DNA of 64,000 bases. Origin: CAVPJC01 sp963705155 (lineage in GTDB: Bacteria > Chloroflexota > Anaerolineae > Anaerolineales > UBA4823). The translations under genes were made by a program, and so were the position numbers. Location of the stretch: positions 310,001 through 374,000 of the forward strand of contig CAVPJC010000013.1 in the NCBI GenBank assembly GCA_963705155.1. The letters run 5' to 3'. Position 1 is the stretch's first letter, and each line of letters begins with the position of its first letter. The notes below the pieces were generated by a model. It was not told where the DNA came from. It saw nothing but the letters and a program-made list of their open reading frames with translations, and did no database searches. Below, in pieces: positions 1-9,113 of the stretch.

Positions 1-38
1 CCTGGGGATCAAGGGCTGGGAATGATGTTCGTACATGG

Positions 39-785
39 TCAGCGGATTTTGTTGATATTTTCTTCTCGAAGAAGATTAAAACCTGTGGCAAGGGCAATCA
101 CAGAAAACATGCTCATCAGGCATGCCGCCAGCCAATGGCGCCGGCGAACAGCCAGCGCAGCGCCTACGGCTAATACCCCGCCCATAGGCCGGTTGAAGGA
201 TTTTACCATTTCATCGGCTTGTTGAGGGGTGTGTCCGGTTTCAACCAGAGTCCACTTGAGCACCGGGCCGCCATCAATACCGGGGATCGGCAGCAGTGAG
301 ACAAAACCAATGAACAGGTTCATACCGAGGGCAGCGTCTGCCAGACTCCGGGCAGAGGTAGCCGGCCGGGTAAAACGCCGGATAAATGCTGTTAATATTG
401 CCATAATACCATTGAAGATCGGGCCACCCAGAGAGCGGAAAATGTGCTGGCGAGGAGCGACAGAAAGATCGTTTAATTCTCGATAGATCACGAGCGGCAT
501 ACCCCAGACGATGCGAATGGCATCCATAGGTTTTTTGATATAGCAAGCTGCGGCAGCATGGGCCAGGTTGTGACCCCATTCGGAGCCCAGAGTGATAAGC
601 ATTACCAGACCACCCGTTATCCATTGCTTTCCCCGGGACCAGGAAGGATGCTTTTTTTTCAGCAGAGATACAAGAACAGGCCAGGTGATGAGCTGGACGA
701 TGGGAAACCACGTCTTGCCCTGGACGATGAGCGGGGTGCAGAAGATATTGCCGATTGTGGTTGGTTGACCGGGTGTCGTATCCAT
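39..785 (-). CDS. M50 (site-2) protease-like membrane protein, degenerate zinc motif
   Basis: About 248 residues with several hydrophobic segments. It resembles site-2 protease family membrane metalloproteases: the C-terminal half carries LLPIPGIDGG (Asp about residue 171), the family's NxxPxPxxDGG-like metal-ligand motif. The first motif, normally HEXXH, reads SEWGH at residues 68-72, so the first zinc-binding His is Ser. Start chosen at ATG 785, just after the stop of the ABC transporter gene at 799; an ATG at 815 overlapping that gene is possible. Probably co-transcribed with the ABC gene. Either a catalytically altered or dead homologue, or one using other ligands; family assignment is fairly sure, activity is not. 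Confidence 0.6.
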   Translation of the reverse strand: MDTTPGQPTTIGNIFCTPLIVQGKTWFPIVQLITWPVLVSLLKKKHPSWSRGKQWITGGLVMLITLGSEWGHNLAHAAAACYIKKPMDAIRIVWGMPLVIYRELNDLSVAPRQHIFRSLGGPIFNGIMAILTAFIRRFTRPATSARSLADAALGMNLFIGFVSLLPIPGIDGGPVLKWTLVETGHTPQQADEMVKSFNRPMGGVLAVGAALAVRRRHWLAACLMSMFSVIALATGFNLLREENINKIR

Positions 786-798
786 GTGACCTGACCAT

Positions 799-2604
799 CT
801 ACTCAATATCAGCATTATCCTCTCGGGCCTGTACCTGCGTTTCCAAATCGACGCTTTCGCCAACTTCACGCAAATTTTCCTGGTCTCGGAGCTGGAGCTC
901 ATAAATCTCGCGGTAGAGCCCATTCCGGGCAAGCAGCTGGCGGTGGCGACCACGCTCGAGGATACTCCCATTTTGCATGACCAGGATTAAGTCGGCGCGG
1001 TGCACAGTGGAGAGGCGGTGGGCTATGACAAAGGTGGTGCGTCCCTGCATCAATATATCCAAAGCCTGTTGCAGCAGGCGCTCGGTCTGGGTATCCACAC
1101 TGGAGGTGGAGTCATCCAGGATGAGTATGCGTGGATCCATGAGCAAAGCCCGAGCGATGGCCACCCGCTGCCGCTGCCCGCCGGAGAGGGTAATGCCGCG
1201 TTCACCGACAATCGTATCGTAGCCGTTGGGTAATTCCGTGATAAATTCATGCGCCTGGGCAGCCCGGGCTGCGGCGATTATCTCCGCTTCTGAAGCATCC
1301 GGGCGACCATAGGCGATATTTTCACGGATCGAGGTTGAGAAAAGCAAGGATGTCTGGAGTACAATGCCAATCTGCCGCCGCAAGGTGATGAGATCTACCT
1401 GGCGTACGTCGATATCATCTACCAGCACAGCTCCCTTGGAGACATCGTAAAAGCGGGGGATCAGATTCACCAGAGACGACTTCCCTGAGCCGGTAGGACC
1501 AATCAGGGCGATGACTTGATTGGGTTCCACCTCCAGATCGATTTCCGTCAGAGCAGCTGCATTTTCGCCGTGGTACTGGAAAGCAACCCCGTGAAAACTT
1601 ACCGAACCCTTCAGGTTGGCAAGCTTTATCGCGCCGGGAGGCGATTGGATCTCTGGCGGTGTATCCAGGATTTCATAGGTGCGTTGTACCCCGGCAACTG
1701 CCTCGCCGGCCTGGTTTACCAACCAGGTGAGCTGTTGGGTAGGAACAGACAGCAGCAGTAAATAAGCATTGAATGCAACCACCTCTCCTATGGTCATTTC
1801 GCCACGCAGGACCATATGCCCGCCGAACCAGAGGATCAGGATGGTGCCCAGCACGACCAGCATGTTGGTGGTTGGCATCACCTTGGACCATTCGCCAATG
1901 ATTTTAATGCGAGCCTGGTACAGTCTTCGGTTAGCTTCGTCGAAACGTTTGTTTTCGTGATGCTCGCGGGCGAAGGCACGCACCACCTGAACACCGGCAA
2001 CGTTCTCTTGCAAGCGGGACGAAAGCTCACCAAGCAAATTATCCACCACCAGGAATAGTGCGCCAACGCGGCGTCCAAGATTGATTGTGACGATAGCCAT
2101 GGGTATGAGAGGCAGCACGGCGATGGGCGCCAGGCGGGAATTTTGGATGAAAAGCAAAGTCAGGATGCCTACCAGGAGTATCGCAAGGTGGACCACGTCA
2201 ACAACGCCAGACCCAGAAAATCGTTCGATGGCACGCACATCTTCGATGCACCGGCTGATGAGCTGTCCGGTTTGGGAGTGATCGTGATACGTGAAGGGCA
2301 AGTGCTGGATGTGGTTGTAAAGCTGATTGCGCAGGTCGAAACCGATATGAGCAGCGATCCATTCAGTCAGGTAGCGCTGAAAATAATTCAATGCAGCAGT
2401 GGCACTACCAATTCCGAGAACAAGCAGGGCAGCGTTCCTTAAAAGAGGCGCATCGCGGTTGGCGATACCTACATCGATGACCTGACGAATAATCGCGGGG
2501 ATTGAAAACTGCCCGGCAGTTACCACGAGCAGGATAACCAGTGATAGAGAGCTTTGCAACCAGTACCGGCGCAGAAAAGGGCGCAGTCGAACGAGGTGGA
2601 CCAT
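799..2604 (-). CDS. ABC exporter half-transporter (fused membrane and ATPase domains)
   Basis: About 601 residues. An N-terminal six-helix exporter domain (about residues 15-310) is followed by a nucleotide-binding domain with Walker A GPTGSGKSS near 368, signature LSGGQRQR near 471 and Walker B LILDDSTSSVD near 496. The catalytic Glu after Walker B is Asp, as seen in one partner of many heterodimeric multidrug or lipid exporters. No second half-transporter is next to it, so the partner would be encoded elsewhere, or it works as a homodimer. Start at ATG 2604 because the exporter domain begins right after it; a TTG at 2667 directly follows the upstream stop. Substrate cannot be told. Confidence 0.85.
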   Translation of the reverse strand: MVHLVRLRPFLRRYWLQSSLSLVILLVVTAGQFSIPAIIRQVIDVGIANRDAPLLRNAALLVLGIGSATAALNYFQRYLTEWIAAHIGFDLRNQLYNHIQHLPFTYHDHSQTGQLISRCIEDVRAIERFSGSGVVDVVHLAILLVGILTLLFIQNSRLAPIAVLPLIPMAIVTINLGRRVGALFLVVDNLLGELSSRLQENVAGVQVVRAFAREHHENKRFDEANRRLYQARIKIIGEWSKVMPTTNMLVVLGTILILWFGGHMVLRGEMTIGEVVAFNAYLLLLSVPTQQLTWLVNQAGEAVAGVQRTYEILDTPPEIQSPPGAIKLANLKGSVSFHGVAFQYHGENAAALTEIDLEVEPNQVIALIGPTGSGKSSLVNLIPRFYDVSKGAVLVDDIDVRQVDLITLRRQIGIVLQTSLLFSTSIRENIAYGRPDASEAEIIAAARAAQAHEFITELPNGYDTIVGERGITLSGGQRQRVAIARALLMDPRILILDDSTSSVDTQTERLLQQALDILMQGRTTFVIAHRLSTVHRADLILVMQNGSILERGRHRQLLARNGLYREIYELQLRDQENLREVGESVDLETQVQAREDNADIE

Positions 2605-2667
2605 ATTTCCGCTGGAAAATTCAAATATAAAGAAAAGAAAAGTCAGGCGCGAAATCGAAGCAGGCAA

Positions 2668-3075
2668 TTATGATGGCGGAGGGGATGAAGAACCAATCGT
2701 GATCGAACGATGATCAACCACCTTTTTTGTTTGAAGATCGGGAGAGATTTCATCCGGGGGATCCACGCCAACTGGAACTTCCAGGTAGAAAATCTCGACT
2801 GCCAGGCTGTAAGGCGGGTTCAACTCAGCGCCGCGCAAGTGCAGGGTAAACTCCATTTTATGCGTCATTGTTTCAATGATGCTGATGGAAGCCAGCTCCT
2901 GATGCTGACTATTGGTGATCCTCATTTCGCCGTTGGGGCGCTTGATGAAGGGTGTCAGCTCAAGGATGACTTTCACCCGGCGCCCGTCTGCCAGTGGCTG
3001 AGCGCGCAAATCGGTGATGCGCACCTCACCTGGTGGGAGCGGTATAGCAGTGGGGTCCTGAAAAAATATATCCAT
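2668..3075 (-). CDS. Conserved hypothetical protein, about 135 aa
   Basis: Small protein without membrane segment or signal peptide, and no motif that I recognise. The middle alternates hydrophobic and charged residues in a way that suggests a beta-sandwich fold (VRITDLRAQPLADGRRVKV, then MEFTLHLRG). The C-terminus is Pro/Ser-rich (SSSPPPS). Start at ATG 3075 (MDIFFQDPTAIPLPPGE); longer forms from upstream codons look less natural. It sits between the histidine kinase and ABC transporter genes on the same strand and probably belongs to that transcription unit. Real gene likely; function unknown. Confidence 0.6.
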   Translation of the reverse strand: MDIFFQDPTAIPLPPGEVRITDLRAQPLADGRRVKVILELTPFIKRPNGEMRITNSQHQELASISIIETMTHKMEFTLHLRGAELNPPYSLAVEIFYLEVPVGVDPPDEISPDLQTKKVVDHRSITIGSSSPPPS

Positions 3076-3138
3076 GGAATAATTATAACCGCAGTGCATG
3101 GTGATCCATGGCAACCGGATGCCATTACAGGGACAGGG

Positions 3139-5820
3139 TCACGGCTCAGGGCTGGTGTATGTCTCCAGGATGGGGAAATGGACACGGAAAGTTGTGCCCT
3201 GGTTGGGTGCACTTTCGAGGGTAACCTGGCCTCCATGCGCTTCTACAACTTCCTTGACCAGGGCGAGACCCAAACCGGTTCCGCTATACCGGCGGGTGGT
3301 AGAACCATCCACCTGGAAAAAGCGTTCAAAAATGCGAGCCTGTTTATCCAGCGGGATGCCGATGCCGTTATCACTGACTTCCAACAGGATGGTGTCTCCC
3401 TGGGCATGCAGCCGGATGCGGATAAACCCCCCAGATGGGGTGAATTTGAGCGCATTTCCCAGAAGGTTATCCACGACTCTGAGCAAATGGGCAGGATTAC
3501 CAGAAATCAAGGGCAAACCAGGATTGATATCCATCTCGAGATGCAAATTGGCCTGAATGAGCTGATTTTGAAAATCGGCCAGATAGGTGGTAAGCAAGCG
3601 AGCCAGATCGACCGGTTCCGGTTTACGAGAGCGAGCCTCAGTTTCCAGGATGGCGGTGAGATCGTCCAGGAGCTTGCTCATCAGGCGAACACGGCGGGCA
3701 ATGATGGTGACTGGCTCTTGCTTTTGAGCGTCGATGACGCCCAACTCACCAGCTTCCAATAGCTCGGTGTATCCGCGAATTATGGTAAGAGGTGTGCGCA
3801 GCTCGTGCGAGATATTTTGAACGAATTCGTTCTTGAGCCGGTCCAATTCTTTGAGCTGATCCAGAGCTGTGGCCAGCTGGGCGGCGCGTTGCTGAATTTC
3901 ACTATAAAGACGAGCATTTTCCACGCCGGCGGCGAGGTGATTGGCCATTGTTTGACACAGGTCGATTTCGCGAGAGGTGTAGACCCGATCCACATCGGAG
4001 TTGAACAATTCGAGTGCACCAATAACCTGGCCGCGGGCCACGAGAGGGACAACCAGCATGCTGCTGTATTGGTGGGCGAGCATCCATTGATGTTCGGCAG
4101 GATCACAATAGGGGTCGGATGTGTAAGCGGTGAGGATGGCGCGGCTGGTGAGAACCCGGCGGATGGCAGGATATTCACTCAGGTAGGTGGAAGCATTCAC
4201 GGGACCCGACTGCCTGCGAGGACTGGTTGAGAATTCACGCAGGCTGATCAGGGTGTCCTGGGCTTGATCCCAGTATTGAATGGAGCAGGCCTCGGCATTC
4301 AGGGCCGAAGTGATCTGGCGGACCGAGGCTGTCAGTACAGTTTCCATATCGAGCGAGGTGGAGACGGCGGCTGACGCCTGCAAGAGCAAGCCGAGTTCGT
4401 GTACCTGACGCTGGGTTTCCTCCAGAAGACGAACCTTTTCGATGGCAGTGGCTAGCTGGCCTGCAAGGGTAGAGAGCAGGCGTTCATCATCGTTGGAGAA
4501 AGCATTAATTTGGGTGCTTTCGGCGTTGATTACACCCAGGATGCCGCTTCCAGCTTTAAGCGGAACACATAGTGCTGAACGAATCTTGGGATCTACAGTC
4601 AGGTAACCGGTGTTCTGGCTGAAATCTGCGATGCGGAGTGGACTGCCGTGCAGGGCAACCGTTCCACAAACACCTGCGCCAAGCGGGATGGGTACCTGGG
4701 TGTTGTTATTGTGCTCACGATAGGATGGGTGGGCGTGCAGTAAGCTGGTCTTATCGTCAAGGAGAATTACACCAAAGTTATCGGGTGAGAGGGTTGTATT
4801 GATAACCCGTGTGGCAGTCTCGATGAGTATGTGCTCGTTGGCGGCTTCAGCACTTGCTGTGGCGATCTTGTGCAGGATCGTGAGCTCCTGAACCTGCCGG
4901 CGAGTGGCATCCAGCAGGTTGGCAGTTTCCAGGGCAACAGCAATCTGGTCGGCAAGAGTTTGTAGAATGGCGATATCATCGGCGTCGAAAGCTCCGGGAG
5001 TCTCACTCTGTACATCCAGAACCCCTATGATCAGTTGGTTAACTTTCAAAGGTAAGGCCATCTCGGAGCGGGTTTGCGGGAGAAGAGGGTTTATGAGATG
5101 GACAGCATCCTGTCCGACGTCCAGCGCGATGCGGGGTTGGCCGCTTGCAGCGACGAATCCTACAATGCCTACCTCACCGACCTTGAGACGGTGATTCTGG
5201 GCGAGCATTAGCTGACCTGCTTCCCCGGTGGCGGCTTTCAGAACGGCATATTCGTGATTTTCGTCCAGCAGGAAAATGCCGGCGTAATAATAACCGAACC
5301 GACTGCAGATCAGATTGACAGCGCGGCTAGCCAGGTTATCTACATCATGAACCGAAGCTGCGTCACGGGCGACTTCAGCTGCGACCTGAATTTGGATCGC
5401 ACGACGTTCCATGCGTTGTTCATTTTGGCGAGCCTGTCGTAGAGTGCGATTGAGCTTACTGAATGCCAGGGTTATCAGGATGCTGGTAGCAATAAAGATG
5501 GCAGCCTGACTCAGCCAGAGATTGGTTTCGGTTTCTGGAGACGTAATGTGTACCAACCAGCCTGCCCGAAAGGCAAGAAAGGACAAAACGCTTGCCAGGG
5601 TGCTGATGACAAAGAAGAAAATGCCGGCAGTATAACCAAGTAGCAGGCTGCTCGATAAGATGATGAGGATGTAGCCGGCGAAACCCAGGCTGTGAGCACC
5701 TCCAAGAAAAAAAGTAAGGCTGGTGACCAACAACCACACCAGGGTGAGAATGATCAGGCTGGTACGGTGCAGCAAACGGTGTTGATCAGGTCGGGGGGAC
5801 GATGATTGAGGTGACGGCAT
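3139..5820 (-). CDS. Membrane-anchored sensor histidine kinase with three GAF domains
   Basis: 893 residues. The N-terminus has about four membrane helices (residues 20-125), then a short coiled region and three GAF-type sensor domains (roughly 150-305, 325-475, 490-645). The kinase core follows: H-box NISHELRTPLT with the phospho-acceptor His near 673, N-box NALKFTPSGG, G1 DNGIGIP and G2 GTGLGLALV near 847. It should autophosphorylate on His and pass phosphate to a response regulator; none is adjacent, though a stand-alone receiver protein is encoded at 55477. The input signal of the GAF domains cannot be read from sequence. No strong ribosome-binding site before the ATG. Confidence 0.88.
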   Translation of the reverse strand: MPSPQSSSPRPDQHRLLHRTSLIILTLVWLLVTSLTFFLGGAHSLGFAGYILIILSSSLLLGYTAGIFFFVISTLASVLSFLAFRAGWLVHITSPETETNLWLSQAAIFIATSILITLAFSKLNRTLRQARQNEQRMERRAIQIQVAAEVARDAASVHDVDNLASRAVNLICSRFGYYYAGIFLLDENHEYAVLKAATGEAGQLMLAQNHRLKVGEVGIVGFVAASGQPRIALDVGQDAVHLINPLLPQTRSEMALPLKVNQLIIGVLDVQSETPGAFDADDIAILQTLADQIAVALETANLLDATRRQVQELTILHKIATASAEAANEHILIETATRVINTTLSPDNFGVILLDDKTSLLHAHPSYREHNNNTQVPIPLGAGVCGTVALHGSPLRIADFSQNTGYLTVDPKIRSALCVPLKAGSGILGVINAESTQINAFSNDDERLLSTLAGQLATAIEKVRLLEETQRQVHELGLLLQASAAVSTSLDMETVLTASVRQITSALNAEACSIQYWDQAQDTLISLREFSTSPRRQSGPVNASTYLSEYPAIRRVLTSRAILTAYTSDPYCDPAEHQWMLAHQYSSMLVVPLVARGQVIGALELFNSDVDRVYTSREIDLCQTMANHLAAGVENARLYSEIQQRAAQLATALDQLKELDRLKNEFVQNISHELRTPLTIIRGYTELLEAGELGVIDAQKQEPVTIIARRVRLMSKLLDDLTAILETEARSRKPEPVDLARLLTTYLADFQNQLIQANLHLEMDINPGLPLISGNPAHLLRVVDNLLGNALKFTPSGGFIRIRLHAQGDTILLEVSDNGIGIPLDKQARIFERFFQVDGSTTRRYSGTGLGLALVKEVVEAHGGQVTLESAPNQGTTFRVHFPILETYTSPEP

Positions 5821-5929
5821 AGATGGGAGACGTCTTACCAGGCTTTTACCGAATCACTTGATCTAAGGATTTAATATTCACGACTTCAGTTTTAACATAA
5901 GATTTGGTTGAGCGGAAGGGATGGAAAAA

Positions 5930-5981
5930 AACTGGGAGAAAAAAACCGGCTGACCAGGAAGTCATTCTCCCGGGTCAGCCG
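5930..5981 (-). terminator. Intrinsic terminator downstream of degV
   Basis: On the minus strand, 28 bases after the degV stop, a 9-bp perfect stem (CGGCTGACC at 5947-5955 with GGTCAGCCG at 5973-5981) is followed by two T-runs (A-runs at 5928-5945 on the plus strand). Good rho-independent terminator between degV and the histidine kinase gene. Confidence 0.85.
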
Positions 5982-6008
5982 TGTAGGTTGGGCGAGTAGT
6001 GTGGCTGT

Positions 6009-6857
6009 TTACATGCCTGCCATGAAGGCCAGGCCCACGGTGCCAGGACCGGCGTGGTTTCCAACTACCGGACTGACCTCAGAGAATATATTTTCTATGG
6101 CGTTGAAACGTTGGTTGGCGGTTTCGAGCAGTTCCTTGGCATCTTCAGCGGCGTTAGCATGCAGTGTTGCGAGCCGCACAGGTGTGCGCCCATTAATCCG
6201 CTCGCTGACCATGTCGACCAGGCGTAAGAGAGATTTCTTGCGGGTTCGAACGCGCTCAACGGCTTCGACGCGGCCACCGGTGACCTCAAGGATCGGTTTG
6301 ATGTTGAGGGCCGTAGCCAGAAAACGACTGCCGCCGCCGATGCGTCCGCCGCGATGTAAGAATTCGAGGGTGTCCACAGCAAAGACGACGCCGACATGCG
6401 AGGAGGCTTTCTGGGCTAACGCCAGGCAGTCTTTCATATTAGCGCCATCGGCGGCAGCCCGTGCAACTGCAAGAGCCTGAAAGCCCATAGCCATAGCGGT
6501 CGTGGTCGAGTCATATATTTCGATCCGTTTTCCGGGAAGCATCTCGCGAGCCTGGACTGCCGAATCAATCGTGCCGGACAGCTTCTGTGATACCAATACG
6601 GCCAGGATCTCGTAGTCTTCTTCAAGCAAATCAGTGAAGATTTGTTTGAAGGTGCCTATGGTTGCCTGGGATGTAGTTGGCATGACGGTGGTCTTTTTCA
6701 GGCGCGTATAAAATTCATCGGGTTGGATGTCGATGCCATCACGCAACGTCTGCTCTCCCCAGATCAATACCTGAGGGGCAACGGTGATATGATATTGAGA
6801 AACGAGTTCTTTGGGGATGTACGCTGTGCTGTCGGTCACAATGGCGACTTTGGACAT
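6009..6857 (-). CDS. degV: DegV family protein (fatty acid-binding, FakB-like)
   Basis: 282 residues, the usual DegV length. Begins MSKVAIVTDSTAYIP, with the family's TDSTA motif, and carries HRGGRIGGG in the middle. DegV/FakB proteins bind a fatty acid so that a FakA kinase can phosphorylate it; no fakA is seen here. Start fixed by a strong ribosome-binding site AGGAGG placed 6 bases before ATG 6857; longer reading from upstream is unlikely. Transcribed divergently from ffh and closed by a clear terminator, so probably monocistronic. Confidence 0.9.
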   Translation of the reverse strand: MSKVAIVTDSTAYIPKELVSQYHITVAPQVLIWGEQTLRDGIDIQPDEFYTRLKKTTVMPTTSQATIGTFKQIFTDLLEEDYEILAVLVSQKLSGTIDSAVQAREMLPGKRIEIYDSTTTAMAMGFQALAVARAAADGANMKDCLALAQKASSHVGVVFAVDTLEFLHRGGRIGGGSRFLATALNIKPILEVTGGRVEAVERVRTRKKSLLRLVDMVSERINGRTPVRLATLHANAAEDAKELLETANQRFNAIENIFSEVSPVVGNHAGPGTVGLAFMAGM

Positions 6858-7007
6858 AATTCCTCCTGACGAAATAAAATGAACCTGCCGTGACAACGTT
6901 AACCCTGGGGTATCATTGAAGTTACGAAATGCAGATAATTGGTAAACACGGATAAAATTGGAACCCGGGAAGGCTGCTGGAAGAGGGAATTACCTCCTTA
7001 TTCCTCC

Positions 7008-7036
7008 TTGACCTTTGCGTGCTTCCATACTAAAAT
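7008..7036 (+). promoter_or_regulatory. Sigma70-type promoter of ffh
   Basis: TTGACC (7008-7013), a 17-base spacer, and TAAAAT (7031-7036). Transcription would start near 7043, only about two bases before the GTG that begins ffh at 7045, so the ffh message may be leaderless. Inferred from consensus match only. Confidence 0.6.
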
Positions 7037-7044
7037 GCAGTGCT

Positions 7045-8382
7045 GTGTTTGAGAACCTGACCGAACGCCTTGACAATGTATTTAAACAGCTGCGACGCCG
7101 CGGCAAGCTCTCGGAGAGTGACGTTGACAGCGCAATGAGAGAAGTGCGCCTGGCTCTGCTTGAAGCCGATGTCAATTACGCGGTAGTAAAAGACTTTGTG
7201 TCTCGTGTGCGCGAACGCTCCATCGGAGCCGAAGTAGGCAAGGCGCTCAATCCCGGTCAGCAGGTCGTTAAAATTGTCCACGAAGAGCTGGTTGGCACAT
7301 TAGGTGTGCCGGAACGCTTAAACCTGACCGGACCAAAACCGCGAACGGTGATGCTGGTTGGTTTGCAGGGTGCAGGCAAAACCACGATGGCCGGCAAGCT
7401 GGCACGCCTGATGCGGTCGCAAGGCGAACGGGTAATGCTGGTAGCCTGCGATCCTTACCGTCCGGCTGCGGTACGCCAATTGGAAACCCTGGGAGAGCGG
7501 CTTAATATACCGGTGCACTTTGAGCAAGGTGTGCCTCCCCCGGAACTGGCAGCCCGCGCCCTGGACAAGGCTGAAAAAGGCGGTTTTACGCTGGCGATCC
7601 TGGACACCGCCGGGCGTTCGCAGCTGGATAACGCTTTGATGGATGAACTGCAGGCCATCCAACGCAAAGTATCCGTAGCTGAGACGCTCCTGGTGGTCGA
7701 CGCGATGATAGGCCAGGAAGCCGTGAACATTGCCAGGGGCTTCCGCGATGTTGTTTCGCTCAGCGGCCTGATCCTGACAAAGATGGATGGCGATGCCCGC
7801 GGCGGTGCAGCGATCTCCATCCGCTCGGTGACGGGTGTCCCGATCAAGTTTTTGGGCACCGGCGAAGGGCTGGATGCCTTTGAGGTGTACGATCCCGGGC
7901 GGCTTGCTTCTCGCATCCTGGGCATGGGCGATATGATCGGCCTGATTGAGAAGGCTGAAGCGGCTTTTGACCAGAAAGAAGCTCAAGAGCAAGCGCAAAA
8001 GCTCATGTCTGGCGAGTTCAGCCTGCAGGATTTTGCTGATCAATTGAAGCAATTACGTAAAATGGGGCCGCTCGGACAATTATTAGAAATGATGCCTGGT
8101 GGGATCGGGCAGATGGCGAAGCAGATCGACCCGAAGGACGCCGAGAAGCAGCTCAAGCTGACGGAGGCGATCATCAGCTCGATGACACAGCAAGAACGAC
8201 GCAAGCCGGATATTCTAAATGCAAGCCGGCGGCGTAGGATTGCGCGAGGATCAGGTACCGATGTTTCTGATGTTAACCGGTTAATGAAGCAGTACCGGGA
8301 AACCCAGAACTTGTTTAAGACATTAAGAAATCGGGGAAGCGCGGACTGCCGCGCTTGTTCGGATAAGAATAAGAAAGTTTAA
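7045..8382 (+). CDS. ffh: Signal recognition particle protein Ffh (SRP54)
   Basis: 445 residues. N domain starts VFENLTERLDNVFKQLRRRG; the G domain shows GLQGAGKTT (near 105), DTAGR (near 186) and TKMDGDARGG (near 248); the M domain from about 300 contains GPLGQLLEMMPG and the Arg-rich RNA-binding segment SRRRRIARGSG. The GTPase binds 4.5S RNA and signal peptides and delivers ribosomes to FtsY at the membrane. Start taken at GTG 7045 because family members begin MFENLTERL; no Shine-Dalgarno lies upstream, in keeping with a leaderless transcript. First gene of ffh-rpsP-khpA-rimM, a common bacterial order. Confidence 0.95.
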   Translation: MFENLTERLDNVFKQLRRRGKLSESDVDSAMREVRLALLEADVNYAVVKDFVSRVRERSIGAEVGKALNPGQQVVKIVHEELVGTLGVPERLNLTGPKPRTVMLVGLQGAGKTTMAGKLARLMRSQGERVMLVACDPYRPAAVRQLETLGERLNIPVHFEQGVPPPELAARALDKAEKGGFTLAILDTAGRSQLDNALMDELQAIQRKVSVAETLLVVDAMIGQEAVNIARGFRDVVSLSGLILTKMDGDARGGAAISIRSVTGVPIKFLGTGEGLDAFEVYDPGRLASRILGMGDMIGLIEKAEAAFDQKEAQEQAQKLMSGEFSLQDFADQLKQLRKMGPLGQLLEMMPGGIGQMAKQIDPKDAEKQLKLTEAIISSMTQQERRKPDILNASRRRRIARGSGTDVSDVNRLMKQYRETQNLFKTLRNRGSADCRACSDKNKKV

Positions 8383-8394
8383 GGAGAAAGATCT

Positions 8395-8767
8395 ATGGTT
8401 CGTATTCGTCTGCGCCGCATCGGGTTAAAAAGACCAACCCAGCTACCGCATCATCGCTGCCGACAAAGAAGCTCCCCGCGATGGACGCTTCCTGGAAATT
8501 CTGGGATCCTACAATCCACGCACAAGTCCGGCAACTATCACAATTCAGGAAGACCGTGTATATGATTGGATGAACAGGGGCGCCCAGCCCAGCGAGTTAG
8601 TCGCAAAACTGTTCCGGACAGTGGGTCTGGACAACCGCTACGACCGGTTTAAAAAGGGTGAAGCTCTGGATGTTCTTTTAGCCGAAGCTGCAGCCAGTGA
8701 AACCGCGCGCGGCTCCAACCAGAAGACCAGCCAGGAAAATCAGGAAAAGAAAGCCAAGAAAGCCTGA
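8395..8767 (+). CDS. rpsP: 30S ribosomal protein S16 (frame interrupted)
   Basis: Starts ATG 8395 behind AAGGAG (8381-8386). Residues MVRIRLRRIGLKR are in the first frame; from about 8434-8440 the protein continues one base later as SYRIIAADKEAPRDGRFLEI, the standard S16 sequence, ending at 8767 with a Lys/Glu-rich tail. One extra base in the ACCAACCC stretch explains the break. S16 is a primary 16S rRNA-binding protein and essential, so a sequencing or assembly error is far likelier than a real mutation. Place between ffh and khpA is classical. Confidence 0.9.
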
Positions 8768-8809
8768 TTTTTCTACCAACCCCTGCTGATCGACCTCAGG
8801 AGGTGATAG

Positions 8810-9046
8810 GTGAAAGATTTAATTCAATACATTGCCACATCCCTCGTGGATGATCCGACCCAGGTACAGGTGATGCAGCAATCGCGCGGCACGTCGGTTG
8901 GTTTGCGTTTGCAAGTAGCTAAAGAGGATATGGGCCGCGTGATCGGTAGGAGCGGGAAAGTTGCAAATGCCATGCGCCTGTTGTTGCGAGTTGCCGCGGC
9001 CCAGGAAGGCAAACGCGTTACCCTGGATGTGGAAGATCCGCGTTGA
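8810..9046 (+). CDS. khpA: KhpA, KH-domain RNA-binding protein (YlqC family)
   Basis: 78 residues with a single KH domain; the RNA-binding loop GRVIGRSGKVANAMR is at about residues 43-57. GTG start at 8810 preceded by a strong AGGAGGTGAT. KhpA-type proteins bind RNA, in Gram-positives together with KhpB, and influence division and cell size. Its usual position between rpsP and rimM is kept, which makes the identification secure. Confidence 0.92.
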   Translation: MKDLIQYIATSLVDDPTQVQVMQQSRGTSVGLRLQVAKEDMGRVIGRSGKVANAMRLLLRVAAAQEGKRVTLDVEDPR

Positions 9047-9113
9047 GTGTGTGTCTTTCCCGTCTTACGTGTAGAACCGGGTAAAAACGTGACATAGTAA
9101 TTTGCAGGATGTG

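Noticed and set aside
2710..3762. Long open frame of about 350 codons on the plus strand
   Set aside because: Lies antisense to the histidine kinase C-terminus and the small gene before it; composition is that of a reversed coding frame and no protein family is visible.
7318..8052. Minus-strand open frame of 244 codons
   Set aside because: Antisense to the GTPase domain of ffh; no independent start signal or motif.
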